Of a DNA stretch of 64,000 nucleotides, positions 15,997-24,897 are shown piece after piece (position 1 is the stretch's first letter; every line of letters begins with the position of its first letter). The notes beneath the pieces are model-generated. The model saw only the letters and a program-made list of their open reading frames with translations. It was not told the DNA's origin and did no database searches. The translations under genes and the position numbers were made by a program. Location: positions 1-64,000 of the forward strand of contig CAZUCY010000003.1 of NCBI GenBank assembly GCA_964618785.1, read 5' to 3'. Source of the stretch: FEN-1297 sp964618785 (GTDB lineage: Bacteria; Bacteroidota; Ignavibacteria; Ignavibacteriales; Ignavibacteriaceae).

Positions 15997-18318
15997 CTAT
16001 TTAGGCGCCAATCCCTCAGGCACATAAACAAGCCATCCGTTATTTTGAGGCAATTCAACCATTGAAAATTGAGCAACAGTAGTAGTTGAATATTTACCCT
16101 GAGTGCGTGCACCATTCGTCATCTTATTGAAATAGTAGGTCCCACTTCCGAATGGGGTGAAATCCCAACTATAAATGGGACTAGTATTCACCCATACGAT
16201 GATTCCATTGCTATATGTTACTTTAACTTGTGACATGAAATCTGTATTGGCGATATCGAAGTAGTTAGGATTCTTTTGTATATATGTTGAAGCATCACCA
16301 ACAGGAGAGCTGTTTTTGAAATAAAGAATACTGGTAGGTGTTGCATTCTTATATAACTTTTGCACCGGATATACATAGTTGTACTCAAGTTGAGCTTGTT
16401 TAATAGTATGGTCGCTAACATTACACTTTGTAATAAAGCCACTGTGCCCAAAAGCGAGTTCATAAGCAATATATTTCAACATTTGATCAAGAGTCATAAA
16501 TCCTTCATTATAAATATGATCCGGATCAGGGGCATAAAAGCTGTAAAAGTGTCCAACTCCGTGAAAGGCTGATTTCCCATGCATTTTATAAAGATCGAAA
16601 TCCACAAACAACGGAGTCTTTGCACCATAAATATTATAGTCAGCAGTATGAAGTCGTGCTTCCAAATCATGGAAATAACCGATATAAATAAAAGAATGTT
16701 TAGACCCTCCTTCGCCTTCAACAGGCCCATTATAATAACTGCTGATTATAGACGGCATATTACGGTATTGCTGAACTACATAACTAAACTTCCCAGCCCC
16801 TGGTTTATTTGCATCATAATCTATTACATCAGGTGCATTAATTGCTGTATGTACATCAAGGTAACTCCAATTGGGACTTATTTGATTCTTTATCAAATTT
16901 GAATATGTGTTTATATATTTAGCTGCCTTACCGGGACTTATTACATATGATGTATCATTATTACAGTTTACCCAATTTCGTTTTGGTTTATTATATGAAC
17001 CCAAGGCTACGTCAGCGGTATTAAAACCGCTATTGTCTTCTAAATAAGCATCAGCATAATTTTCGTGTAAAGCTAATAGGTATCCTTTATTAATTGCATT
17101 TGTTTTTAACTGAATTAATTGGCTGTTACCATTATGGCTTGAAGAATTAGAATTACCTTCACTTGCAAGAGCACTACAATTAAATAAACAATTTGCAAAT
17201 GTATTAGCGGGCAACACATTGGGATAACCCCTATCAAACCCAAGTCTTTGGTAAGTTTGTAATATTATTGCAAGACCCTGAATGCCCATGTCGCTTAAAA
17301 GATTTAAGGTATTGTAATATTTAATACCTAAATAAGAAACTAAAGCATCTGAATGGGCATTTGCGATGTTTTGAAATTCAGCATCTAATGAAGCAACAGT
17401 ATAATAACTACATTGAGGCGGATTATTTAAATATGTGTACGGAGGGCCCCAGCTTAATACAATTCTATTTGCAATCGAGTCTTTATATGCGCCATAATTT
17501 GGAGATGGGTTCGAAGGCATTACGATATTTGGCAAAACATTATTTATACTTGGTGAAGTTGTAAGATAAATAGTTTCACTAAGTGGGTTTCTTTTGCCGT
17601 TCGTCAGTTGATTATACAATGCTACTTGTGTAAATCTTTTAGAAGTAGTCGATGCGACCCCATTTATAACTATATTATAAATGTCTGGTGTTTTGGGATT
17701 TAAACTTGATGCATTAGTAGTTTCCCAGTCAAAGAACATTGAAGTATATAAGTTATTTGAGTAGAGTAAATTAAAAAGTGTCAAATAAGGGACTCTTATA
17801 ACTTTTGGATTTGATGCATTTTCACATCTATCTAAGTCAAAACCTGCGCAATTCTGTGTATCGAAACTAACGGCTTTAATTATAAGCGTTCGCCCGGATA
17901 TTTTAAAAGTATATTGATAATTAAAGGAAATTCCGTTACAAGATATTTGATACTTTATTTGAACTGAATTATCAGCAGCTAATTGATTGGAAATAAGAAA
18001 ATAAGTCACATTGTTGTCCCAGGGATAAAATGACGATCCTAATGGTCCGCCATAATCACTCGGTAAAAAATATGAGCCGGAATTATCATACGCATGTAAA
18101 TTGTTTAATGTTCCATTTGTGGGTGATGCATAAAAGGAATATAAACAGACTGAATTTAGATAAAAATTATAAGTCTGGGTTGATGAATTATAGCTGACGC
18201 TGTTTGTGCCCGGAGCTATATCCGGTTGAGGTGTTGTTGGTGTTTGCGAAAATAAATTTTGAGAAATAACTAACCACAATACCTGTAATATCATAAAAAT
18301 ACTTTTAATCATTTTCAT
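15997..18318 (-). CDS. putative secreted glycoside hydrolase (GH101/DUF5696-like)
   Basis: A 773-residue secreted protein with a signal peptide (about residues 1-24, ending LFSQ). The N-terminal 280 residues are beta-rich, consistent with a galactose-mutarotase-like domain. The middle resembles a TIM barrel of the endo-alpha-N-acetylgalactosaminidase/DUF5696 kind: LALHENYADAY, then WSYLDVHTA with Asp488 at the usual nucleophile position, and GPVEGEGG with Glu534 and Glu536 as acid/base candidates. A beta-rich C-terminal domain follows. No type IX sorting signal is visible. The family call is from motif pattern only and could be wrong; the substrate is unknown. The gene is isolated, convergent with the broken lipoprotein gene, and has no neighbouring SusC/D pair. 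Confidence 0.5.
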   Translation of the reverse strand: MKMIKSIFMILQVLWLVISQNLFSQTPTTPQPDIAPGTNSVSYNSSTQTYNFYLNSVCLYSFYASPTNGTLNNLHAYDNSGSYFLPSDYGGPLGSSFYPWDNNVTYFLISNQLAADNSVQIKYQISCNGISFNYQYTFKISGRTLIIKAVSFDTQNCAGFDLDRCENASNPKVIRVPYLTLFNLLYSNNLYTSMFFDWETTNASSLNPKTPDIYNIVINGVASTTSKRFTQVALYNQLTNGKRNPLSETIYLTTSPSINNVLPNIVMPSNPSPNYGAYKDSIANRIVLSWGPPYTYLNNPPQCSYYTVASLDAEFQNIANAHSDALVSYLGIKYYNTLNLLSDMGIQGLAIILQTYQRLGFDRGYPNVLPANTFANCLFNCSALASEGNSNSSSHNGNSQLIQLKTNAINKGYLLALHENYADAYLEDNSGFNTADVALGSYNKPKRNWVNCNNDTSYVISPGKAAKYINTYSNLIKNQISPNWSYLDVHTAINAPDVIDYDANKPGAGKFSYVVQQYRNMPSIISSYYNGPVEGEGGSKHSFIYIGYFHDLEARLHTADYNIYGAKTPLFVDFDLYKMHGKSAFHGVGHFYSFYAPDPDHIYNEGFMTLDQMLKYIAYELAFGHSGFITKCNVSDHTIKQAQLEYNYVYPVQKLYKNATPTSILYFKNSSPVGDASTYIQKNPNYFDIANTDFMSQVKVTYSNGIIVWVNTSPIYSWDFTPFGSGTYYFNKMTNGARTQGKYSTTTVAQFSMVELPQNNGWLVYVPEGLAPK

Positions 18319-18822
18319 ATTGACTCATTGTTTTATAATTAATTTAATATCATTATTTACATTTTTTAATTCTAATATCATTTATAATGAATTGAAATTT
18401 ACTCTTAAATCCATGAAATAAATTCTTTTTAATGCAGTAATTTTTAGGTAAATATTCATAATAAGCAATGCTTTCTCTTATTTCAACATTTATATGATAT
18501 AGTTTGCAATAAAATTATAAATATTAATATTAAAATAAAAACCCATAACATGATACTCCTTAGATTGGTGTAAGAGATAATATTAAGATAGAGAGTAAAT
18601 ATAGAGCGGCATAGAACGCGTTATACGGAAGCAGCCGATAGGTGAAAACGTAGTACTTATTTATTTTGGGTAAAGATTATTTATATTTAAACATCTTTAC
18701 CATTAATAAGAAAACAGGACCAGAGAAGTTAACGTCGTTTTATCTCTATTAAAATTAATTTACTATTCAATATAAACTTATTATATTTCAATGCAATAAT
18801 TTAAAAACAAATTAAGCAGACT
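18319..18822. other. intergenic region between glycosidase and O-antigen operon
   Basis: This 504-base divergent region should hold promoters for both flanking genes. It is very AT-rich except for about 18605-18655 (GCGGCATAGAACGCG and following), a GC-richer patch that encodes no obvious protein and could be a leader RNA or remnant. A 22-codon hydrophobic reading frame at 18483-18551 is listed separately. Confidence 0.35.
18483..18551 (-). CDS. possible 22-residue hydrophobic micro-protein
   Basis: An ATG at 18551, preceded by AAGGAG with a four-base gap, opens 22 codons and a TGA. After MLW almost every residue is I, L, F or V up to LLQTISYKC, so the product would be a single transmembrane helix with a short polar tail. 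The combination of a strong ribosome-binding site and a complete helix is suggestive. In AT-rich DNA, however, hydrophobic codons arise easily, so this is a candidate only. Confidence 0.3.
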   Translation of the reverse strand: MLWVFILILIFIILLQTISYKC

Positions 18823-19686
18823 TTGAAAGGTATTATATTAGCCGGCGGATCAGGTTCAAGACTTTTCCCTATAACGAAAGTCTACAGCAAACAATTGGTA
18901 ATAATATATGATAAACCATTAATATATTACCCCCTCTCTGTTTTAATGCTTGGGGGAATAAAAGAAATTCTAATAATTTCTAATAAGAATACCATCCCTT
19001 TATTTAGACAATTATTTGGAACAGGTTCTCATCTTGGGTTATCTATTGAATATGCTCTGCAAGAAGTTCCCCGGGGCATTGCTGAATCATTTATTATAGG
19101 TGAAAAATTTATTAACGGCGATAATGTTGTTCTTATACTAGGTGATAATATTTTTTACGGTTCACTTAACTTTTTTTATAATAGTCTCCAAAATAATAGA
19201 GGCGCTACTATATTCGGGTATCAGGTGAAAGATCCGCAAAGATACGGCATAGTCGAATTTGATAAAGAAGGTACCGCAATATCAATCGAAGAGAAGCCTG
19301 AACTGCCAAAATCTAATTTTGCCGTTCCCGGTATTTATGTTTATAATAACGACGTTATTAAAATTTCTAAAAATTTAAAGCCTTCTGCAAGAGGAGAACT
19401 GGAAATAACGGATGTAAACAGGAAATATCTTGAAAGAGGACAGCTGAAAGTGGAAAAAATCCGCAGAGGGGTTGCATGGCTTGATACCGGAACTCCGGAA
19501 GCATTACTGCTGGCATGTAACTTTATCGGAATAATCGAACAAAGGCAGGGTTTTAAAGTGGGATGTATTGAAGAAATTGCATTTCGTATGGGATTTATTA
19601 GCCGTAGTAATTTTGAGTCTTTAATCGATTCTCAACCTAAGTGTTCTTACCGGCAATACTTAGAAAGACTTCTACTAGATTCTTAA
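18823..19686 (+). CDS. rfbA: glucose-1-phosphate thymidylyltransferase
   Basis: RfbA/RmlA makes dTDP-glucose from dTTP and glucose-1-phosphate, the entry step to dTDP-deoxysugars. The 287-residue length is normal. The N-terminus MKGIILAGGSGSRLFPIT is the nucleotide-binding signature. LGDNIFYG, VEFDKEG with ISIEEKPE, and WLDTGTPEALL are the family motifs for substrate binding and catalysis. The start codon is TTG: an in-frame stop lies 21 bases upstream and the protein begins exactly where family members do. It opens a five-gene plus-strand operon for nucleotide sugars, with rfbC 44 bases downstream. Confidence 0.95.
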   Translation: MKGIILAGGSGSRLFPITKVYSKQLVIIYDKPLIYYPLSVLMLGGIKEILIISNKNTIPLFRQLFGTGSHLGLSIEYALQEVPRGIAESFIIGEKFINGDNVVLILGDNIFYGSLNFFYNSLQNNRGATIFGYQVKDPQRYGIVEFDKEGTAISIEEKPELPKSNFAVPGIYVYNNDVIKISKNLKPSARGELEITDVNRKYLERGQLKVEKIRRGVAWLDTGTPEALLLACNFIGIIEQRQGFKVGCIEEIAFRMGFISRSNFESLIDSQPKCSYRQYLERLLLDS

Positions 19687-19730
19687 ATTATTTATTTAAT
19701 AGGTATATTTTAGAATTAGGAATGGGAAAA

Positions 19731-20288
19731 ATGAAAGTAGAAAAGACACCAATTGACGGATTATTAATTATTCATCCTGATGTCTTTAATGATGAGCGTG
19801 GATACTTTTATGAATCCTATAGTTTAAAAAATCATTTGGAATTAGGGATTGATCTAAATTTTGTTCAGGATAATATTTCACAATCATTAAAGGGAGTAAT
19901 AAGAGGACTTCATTACCAGGTAGGTACCGGCGCACAGGCGAAACTTTGTCATGTTCTTAAAGGAACTGTTCTTGATGTAGCAGTCGATATTCGTTTTGGT
20001 TCCTCGACTTTTGGAAAGTATTTTGCACTCGAACTATCTGAAGAGAATCACATACAATTATATATACCGAACGGTTTTGCACATGGTTTCTCTGTACTTT
20101 CTGAAGAAGCAATCTTTTATTATAAGTGCTCACAATATTATAGTAAACAGGACGAGAGGGCAATACTCTTTAATGATTCGGATCTTAATATTGATTGGAA
20201 AGTGACCAATCCGCTTGTTTCTGAGAAGGATAAACTTGCCAAACGATTTCACAATATAGAAAAGGACTTTATCTATTCTGTTTCATAA
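19731..20288 (+). CDS. rfbC: dTDP-4-dehydrorhamnose 3,5-epimerase
   Basis: RfbC/RmlC epimerises dTDP-4-keto-6-deoxyglucose on the way to dTDP-L-rhamnose. The 185-residue cupin protein shows the start MKVEKTPIDGLLIIHPDVF, DERGYFYESY, the catalytic-histidine motif IRGLHYQ, VDIRFGSSTFG, and IPNGFAHGFSVL. Start choice: the ATG at 19731 matches family N-termini; an ATG nine bases earlier (19722) is an alternative. The dehydratase RfbB and reductase RfbD normally acting with it are not in the window, so they must lie elsewhere if rhamnose is the product. Confidence 0.94.
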   Translation: MKVEKTPIDGLLIIHPDVFNDERGYFYESYSLKNHLELGIDLNFVQDNISQSLKGVIRGLHYQVGTGAQAKLCHVLKGTVLDVAVDIRFGSSTFGKYFALELSEENHIQLYIPNGFAHGFSVLSEEAIFYYKCSQYYSKQDERAILFNDSDLNIDWKVTNPLVSEKDKLAKRFHNIEKDFIYSVS

Positions 20289-20447
20289 AGTCCGGAAGTA
20301 GATTGAGTGAACCTTTTTTCATTATTTTAAATGTAAATGTATTATTTATATTGCAATCTTTGATTATCCTTCTGTTCTCTGAGCTAAAACCTTTTAATCT
20401 CTTCCATTATTTTTGTAATTTTAAAATATAAATTATTGGAGATTATT

Positions 20448-21641
20448 ATGAGAGTACCCCTGCTTGATCTCAAGCCTCAATATAAATTACTTAAAAAGGA
20501 TATTGATGAAGCTTTAATACGTATTGCCGAATCTCAATATTTTATACTTGGCGAAGAAGTGGAAAGGATGGAACAGGCATTCTGCGAATACTTAAAATGC
20601 AATTATGCTTTTGGAGTTTCTTCCGGCACCGATGCATTGTTAATTGCATTAATGGCAATAGATATTAAACCCGGCGATGAAATAATTATTCCTTCATACT
20701 CGTTCTTCGCTACAGCGGGAGTAGTTTCAAGGTTGGACGCCGTTCCTGTATTTACTGATATTGACCCTGTTTCTTTCAATTTAGATCCAATTGAGGTTAG
20801 AAGAAAAATAACAAAGAAAACAAAAGCAATAATTCCTGTACACCTTTATGGTCAGAGTGCTGCAATGGATGAGATCATGGATATTGCTGATTTCAAAAAA
20901 ATAAGAGTAATAGAAGACGCAGCTCAAGCTCTCGGTTCACAGTTTAAAGATGGAAAGCAGGTAGGTACTATCGGCGATATAGGTTGTTTCTCATTTTTCC
21001 CCTCCAAGAATCTTGGCTGTTTTGGGGATGGCGGAATGGTTGTTACAAATGATCAGGAATTAGCAAAAAAATTAAAAATATTGCGCGTTCATGGGGCTGA
21101 ACAAAAATATTATCATAAAATAATCGGAGGTAATTTCAGGCTTGATGCAATTCAAGCTGCGGTAATAAATGTTAAACTGCCTTTTCTTATTAAATGGTCT
21201 GAGAAGAGAAGAAGAAATGCCGAGACTTATAATAAATTGTTTGTCAATTCAAGGCTTTCGGAGGGTCCGGGACGCATTTCTTTTGATGCAAAGAATCCCG
21301 TATTAATCCCTAAAGCTGTTTACAAGCCTGAAAAAGGCCCGAAGCCGGGAGAAAGGCAGCTTCTTACTAACTATCATATTTATAACCAATATATTATACG
21401 GGTAGCCAAAAGAGATGAGTTAAGACAATTTCTTACTGATAATAACATTGGAACGGAAATTTACTACCCATTACCATTTCATATTCAGGAATGTTTTTTA
21501 AACCTGGGTTATAGGCTGGGTGATTTTCCATATGCAGAAGAAGCGGCTAATTCTTCGATTGCGCTTCCGATTTATCCAGAACTTGGTAGAGAACAAATAG
21601 AATTTGTGGTTAATAAGATTAAATCATTTTTTAAAAAATAA
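20448..21641 (+). CDS. DegT/DnrJ/EryC1/StrS sugar aminotransferase
   Basis: A PLP-dependent enzyme that aminates nucleotide-linked keto-sugars. The 397-residue product starts MRVPLLDLKPQYK at 20448 with GGAG nine bases upstream. Family features are SSGTDALLIALMA, IIPVHLYGQSAAMDEI, EDAAQALGS, and the Schiff-base lysine Lys187 in FFPSKNLGCFGDGG. A segment at about residues 270-310 (from AKNPVLIPKAVY to ERQLLTNYH) looks like an insertion relative to typical members just before the HIYNQYIIR block. The substrate is probably a dTDP- or GDP-keto-sugar made by this cluster, feeding an amino sugar into the O-antigen. Specificity cannot be read here. Confidence 0.92.
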   Translation: MRVPLLDLKPQYKLLKKDIDEALIRIAESQYFILGEEVERMEQAFCEYLKCNYAFGVSSGTDALLIALMAIDIKPGDEIIIPSYSFFATAGVVSRLDAVPVFTDIDPVSFNLDPIEVRRKITKKTKAIIPVHLYGQSAAMDEIMDIADFKKIRVIEDAAQALGSQFKDGKQVGTIGDIGCFSFFPSKNLGCFGDGGMVVTNDQELAKKLKILRVHGAEQKYYHKIIGGNFRLDAIQAAVINVKLPFLIKWSEKRRRNAETYNKLFVNSRLSEGPGRISFDAKNPVLIPKAVYKPEKGPKPGERQLLTNYHIYNQYIIRVAKRDELRQFLTDNNIGTEIYYPLPFHIQECFLNLGYRLGDFPYAEEAANSSIALPIYPELGREQIEFVVNKIKSFFKK

Positions 21642-21657
21642 AATTCGAGTATCTAAA

Positions 21658-22632
21658 ATGACGGAAAATAATAGCTATAAAGGGAAGAAGATTTATCTTG
21701 CAGGACATCTCGGTATGGTTGGTTCTGCGATTCAAAGATCTTTGGAAAAAAATAATTATAAAAATTTCATTTTCCGTACGCTTGAAGAGTTAAATTTAAT
21801 CCGTCAGGTGGAGGTAGAAAAATTTTTTGATTCGTTAAAACCGGATATCGTAATTATAGCTGCGGCAAAGGTAGGCGGTATTTTAGCAAACAATACTTAC
21901 CGTGCAGAATTTATTTATGAAAACTTAATGATTGAGTCAAATATTATCCATGCTGCGCATGAATCAGGTGTTGAAAAATTAATTTTTTTAGGCAGTTCAT
22001 GTATCTATCCGAAACTTGCACCGCAGCCTTTGAAAGAAGAATTCTTGTTATCGGATTATCTGGAATTCACGAATGAGCCTTATGCTATTGCCAAAATATC
22101 CGGAATAAAATTATGCGAAAATTATTATCGTCAATACAAAGATAATTTTTATTCGGTAATGCCTACCAACCTATACGGACAAAAAGATAATTTTAATCTT
22201 GAAACTTCGCATGTACTACCTGCATTAATCCGGAAGTTCCATGAAGCTAAAATGAATTCGATTAATGGCAAATGTGCTGACGTTAATATTTGGGGTACTG
22301 GGAATCCCAAACGTGAATTTTTATATGTAGATGATCTTGCGGAAGCGATTGTTTTCCTTTTGGAAAACATTGAAGCAAAAGATTTATATGAGAAAGGGAT
22401 TTCTCAAATAAATATTGGCACAGGTGAAGATTTAACTATTGGTGAATTAGCGGAGCTTGTGGCTGATATTGTCGGTTTTAAAGGTAGAATTATATTTGAC
22501 AAATCAAAGCCGGACGGTACCCCAAGAAAGCTTTTGGATGTATCAAGAATTAATAACCTTGGCTGGAAGTACAAAACTTCACTTAGAGAGGGTATAGAAA
22601 AAACGTACCAATGGTTCCTTAATAATAATTAA
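21658..22632 (+). CDS. fcl: GDP-L-fucose synthase
   Basis: This 324-residue SDR-type epimerase/reductase converts GDP-4-keto-6-deoxymannose to GDP-L-fucose. Visible features: NAD(P)-binding IYLAGHLGMVGSAI, AAKVGGILANN, the SSCIYPKLAPQPLKE active-site block, the catalytic YAIAK motif (Tyr and Lys), and NLYGQKDNFNLETSHV. The start at 21658 (MTENNSYKGKK) lies 16 bases after the aminotransferase stop. It precedes gmd, which supplies its substrate, so GDP-fucose production is self-contained here. Confidence 0.95.
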   Translation: MTENNSYKGKKIYLAGHLGMVGSAIQRSLEKNNYKNFIFRTLEELNLIRQVEVEKFFDSLKPDIVIIAAAKVGGILANNTYRAEFIYENLMIESNIIHAAHESGVEKLIFLGSSCIYPKLAPQPLKEEFLLSDYLEFTNEPYAIAKISGIKLCENYYRQYKDNFYSVMPTNLYGQKDNFNLETSHVLPALIRKFHEAKMNSINGKCADVNIWGTGNPKREFLYVDDLAEAIVFLLENIEAKDLYEKGISQINIGTGEDLTIGELAELVADIVGFKGRIIFDKSKPDGTPRKLLDVSRINNLGWKYKTSLREGIEKTYQWFLNNN

Positions 22633-22657
22633 AATTGAAGTGTAAATCGGAGTGATA

Positions 22658-23785
22658 ATGAAAAAAGCCTTAATTACAGGAATTACTGGACAGGACGGAA
22701 GCTACTTAACCGAAATACTCTTAGAAAAAGGGTACGAAGTACATGGAATAATTAGGAGGAGCAGTTCGTTTAATACTTCACGACTTGAGCATTTGTATTC
22801 CAATCAAGATGTCCTTGATAAAAAAATGTTTCTGCATTATGGCGACCTTGTTGATACTTCAAATATGAATCGTTTGCTTGAAAAGATTGGGCCTGATGAA
22901 ATATATAATTTAGCTGCGCAAAGTCATGTTAAAGTTTCATTTGAAATTCCCGATTATACGGCACAAGTTGATGCACTCGGCACATTACGATTCCTGGATG
23001 CTATTCGGGAAGTTGGTTTGAAAAAAGTAAAGTTTTATCAAGCTTCTACTAGTGAATTATATGGTAAAGTAAAAGAAATTCCGCAGTCTGAAAAAACTCC
23101 GTTTTATCCCCGTTCGCCCTACGGAGTTGCAAAACTTTATGGCTTTTGGATAATAGTCAATTATAGAGAAGCGTATAATATTTTTGCATGTAATGGGATT
23201 CTATTTAACCATGAATCACCAAGGCGCGGAGAAACTTTTGTAACCAGGAAAATCACCCGCGCCGCTTCCCGGATTGCAGCGGGACTTCAACCTGTTTTGC
23301 TCTTAGGTAACCTGGATTCAAAACGGGATTGGGGATTTGCTCCCGAATATTGTGAAGGTATGTGGAAAATACTTCAGCATAATAAAGCCGATGATTTTGT
23401 TCTTGCAACCGGCGAAACACACACTGTACGGGAATTTGTTGAAAGAACCTTTTCCGAACTTGGAATTGAATTGCTGTGGCAAAACTCCGGCGAAAGTGAA
23501 AAAGGAATAGTTAAAAGTATTGATTTAGAAAAAGCAAAGTCATTAATTAACCATTCACAAAATCTGAATAAGTACCGATTTAATTTTTCTATTGATCTAA
23601 AAGCAGGAGATGTAGTTGTAGGTATAGATTCTAGTTATTATCGTCCCACGGAAGTGGATCTTTTGATTGGAAATCCTCAGAAAGCAAATCTGGAATTGGG
23701 TTGGAAAGCAAAAACTAAATTTGGAGATTTGGTTCAGTTAATGGTTAAAGCCGATTTGGATAAAATTTTAAAACGAGGATATTAA
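22658..23785 (+). CDS. gmd: GDP-mannose 4,6-dehydratase
   Basis: Gmd makes GDP-4-keto-6-deoxymannose from GDP-mannose. The 375-residue protein starts KKALITGITGQDGSYLTE (GxxGxxG cofactor site) and contains IIRRSSSFNTSRLEHLY, NLAAQSHVKVSFE, STSELYGKV, the catalytic YGVAK, and NHESPRRGETFVTRKI, all classical for the family. The ATG at 22658 with CGGAG upstream is preferred over an in-frame GTG at 22652. It follows fcl by 25 bases; the order fcl-gmd is the reverse of the common gmd-fcl. Only two bases separate its stop from that of the convergent DedA gene. Confidence 0.96.
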   Translation: MKKALITGITGQDGSYLTEILLEKGYEVHGIIRRSSSFNTSRLEHLYSNQDVLDKKMFLHYGDLVDTSNMNRLLEKIGPDEIYNLAAQSHVKVSFEIPDYTAQVDALGTLRFLDAIREVGLKKVKFYQASTSELYGKVKEIPQSEKTPFYPRSPYGVAKLYGFWIIVNYREAYNIFACNGILFNHESPRRGETFVTRKITRAASRIAAGLQPVLLLGNLDSKRDWGFAPEYCEGMWKILQHNKADDFVLATGETHTVREFVERTFSELGIELLWQNSGESEKGIVKSIDLEKAKSLINHSQNLNKYRFNFSIDLKAGDVVVGIDSSYYRPTEVDLLIGNPQKANLELGWKAKTKFGDLVQLMVKADLDKILKRGY

Positions 23786-23787
23786 CT

Positions 23788-24387
23788 TTAATGTATATCT
23801 TTTTTGTATAGAAATTTCTTAAAAATATAAAAGAGAAGTATAATTATACCCGCAGCGATAGAAATTAAAAGAATGTGATGATTAATTGAATGCAATACAT
23901 TTCTTGAATGTTTACCAAAGAAAAAGCCTATCGAAAGGAAAGATACTGTCCAAATTAACCCGCCTGAATAAGCAAACAATGCAAACTCCCACATTTGTAA
24001 TTTTGTTGTTCCGGCAAATATAGCAATTACATGCCTGATTCCGGGGATAAAATAACCAATCGGTAGTGACCATCTTCCTATCTTTTCAAACCACAAATGC
24101 GCTTTCTTCATTCGCTCTTCAGTAAAATGGATGTAATGCCCATACGTTAGTAATATGTGATATCCAAAGGTACTTCCTATAGCATAGCTGATGGAAATAC
24201 CTGCAATACTCCCTAAGTATGCAGCTAAAAAAGTTGGAATTAATTTTAGTTCGCCGTGAAAGATTAAATATCCGGATAATGTAAGTAAGGTTTCATCAGG
24301 TACCGGAAGACCAATTATCCCAAGCATAAGCAGGGAAAAGATTCCTAAATACCCGTATTGAGATATCCAAAGATGTAAGTTTTCCAT
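23788..24387 (-). CDS. DedA/VTT family membrane protein
   Basis: A 199-residue inner-membrane protein with the DedA hallmarks: GIIGLPVPDETLL near the N-terminus (acidic residue after the P-x-P loop), GSIAGISISYAIGSTFG, and the arginine loop GRWSLPIGYFIPGIRHVIAIFAG, which is the conserved R-x-x-P-x-x-R-x-x-x-x-x-x-AG element. About five hydrophobic segments are present. DedA proteins act as lipid scramblases or flippases, including undecaprenyl-phosphate recycling, which would fit next to a surface-polysaccharide operon, although that link is inference. It is convergent with gmd. Confidence 0.9.
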   Translation of the reverse strand: MENLHLWISQYGYLGIFSLLMLGIIGLPVPDETLLTLSGYLIFHGELKLIPTFLAAYLGSIAGISISYAIGSTFGYHILLTYGHYIHFTEERMKKAHLWFEKIGRWSLPIGYFIPGIRHVIAIFAGTTKLQMWEFALFAYSGGLIWTVSFLSIGFFFGKHSRNVLHSINHHILLISIAAGIIILLFYIFKKFLYKKDIH

Positions 24388-24897
24388 TTAGCTTATTTGA
24401 AATGATTATTTAAAATAGGGACATAATTATCCATATGATTGTTAGAGCTATGGAAATTAATAAATTCAATTTAAAATTAACAATTTCTCTTAACTTATCT
24501 AATGAAAAAATAATTATGTAAAATAGTAAATTAACCGTTTGATTGTAATTAGAATTTAATTCTTTCCTGTGATTATAAACTGATAGAATTTACGGTTTAT
24601 CATTCTAACCGCACTGCGATGAGAATCGGAACGAAACATCGCCGACCAGCCATTTTTTAGGAATGGACTATGACGAAACAATTAGTATGTTTTAATTTCA
24701 AACAATGGGTTAAACCATTACTTTTACAGAATTTTATCCGGTGTGTGCTAAAAAACTTTGTTTTGTTCTGAATTTTATTAAACTATATTGTTTAAATATG
24801 AAAATTTACTGAATAATTATTTATTCGCGATATTAAGTTGCAATTATCAACACATCAATTAAAGAATATATTTCAAAAAGTTATTTTTAGGTATCAA
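24388..24897. other. intergenic region, divergent
   Basis: These 510 bases separate the DedA and lipoprotein genes and should contain both promoters. A GC-richer patch at about 24608-24670 (ACCGCACTGCGATGAG and following) includes a small hairpin, CCATT-(7)-AATGG. No open frame with good support or known RNA fold was recognised. Confidence 0.3.
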
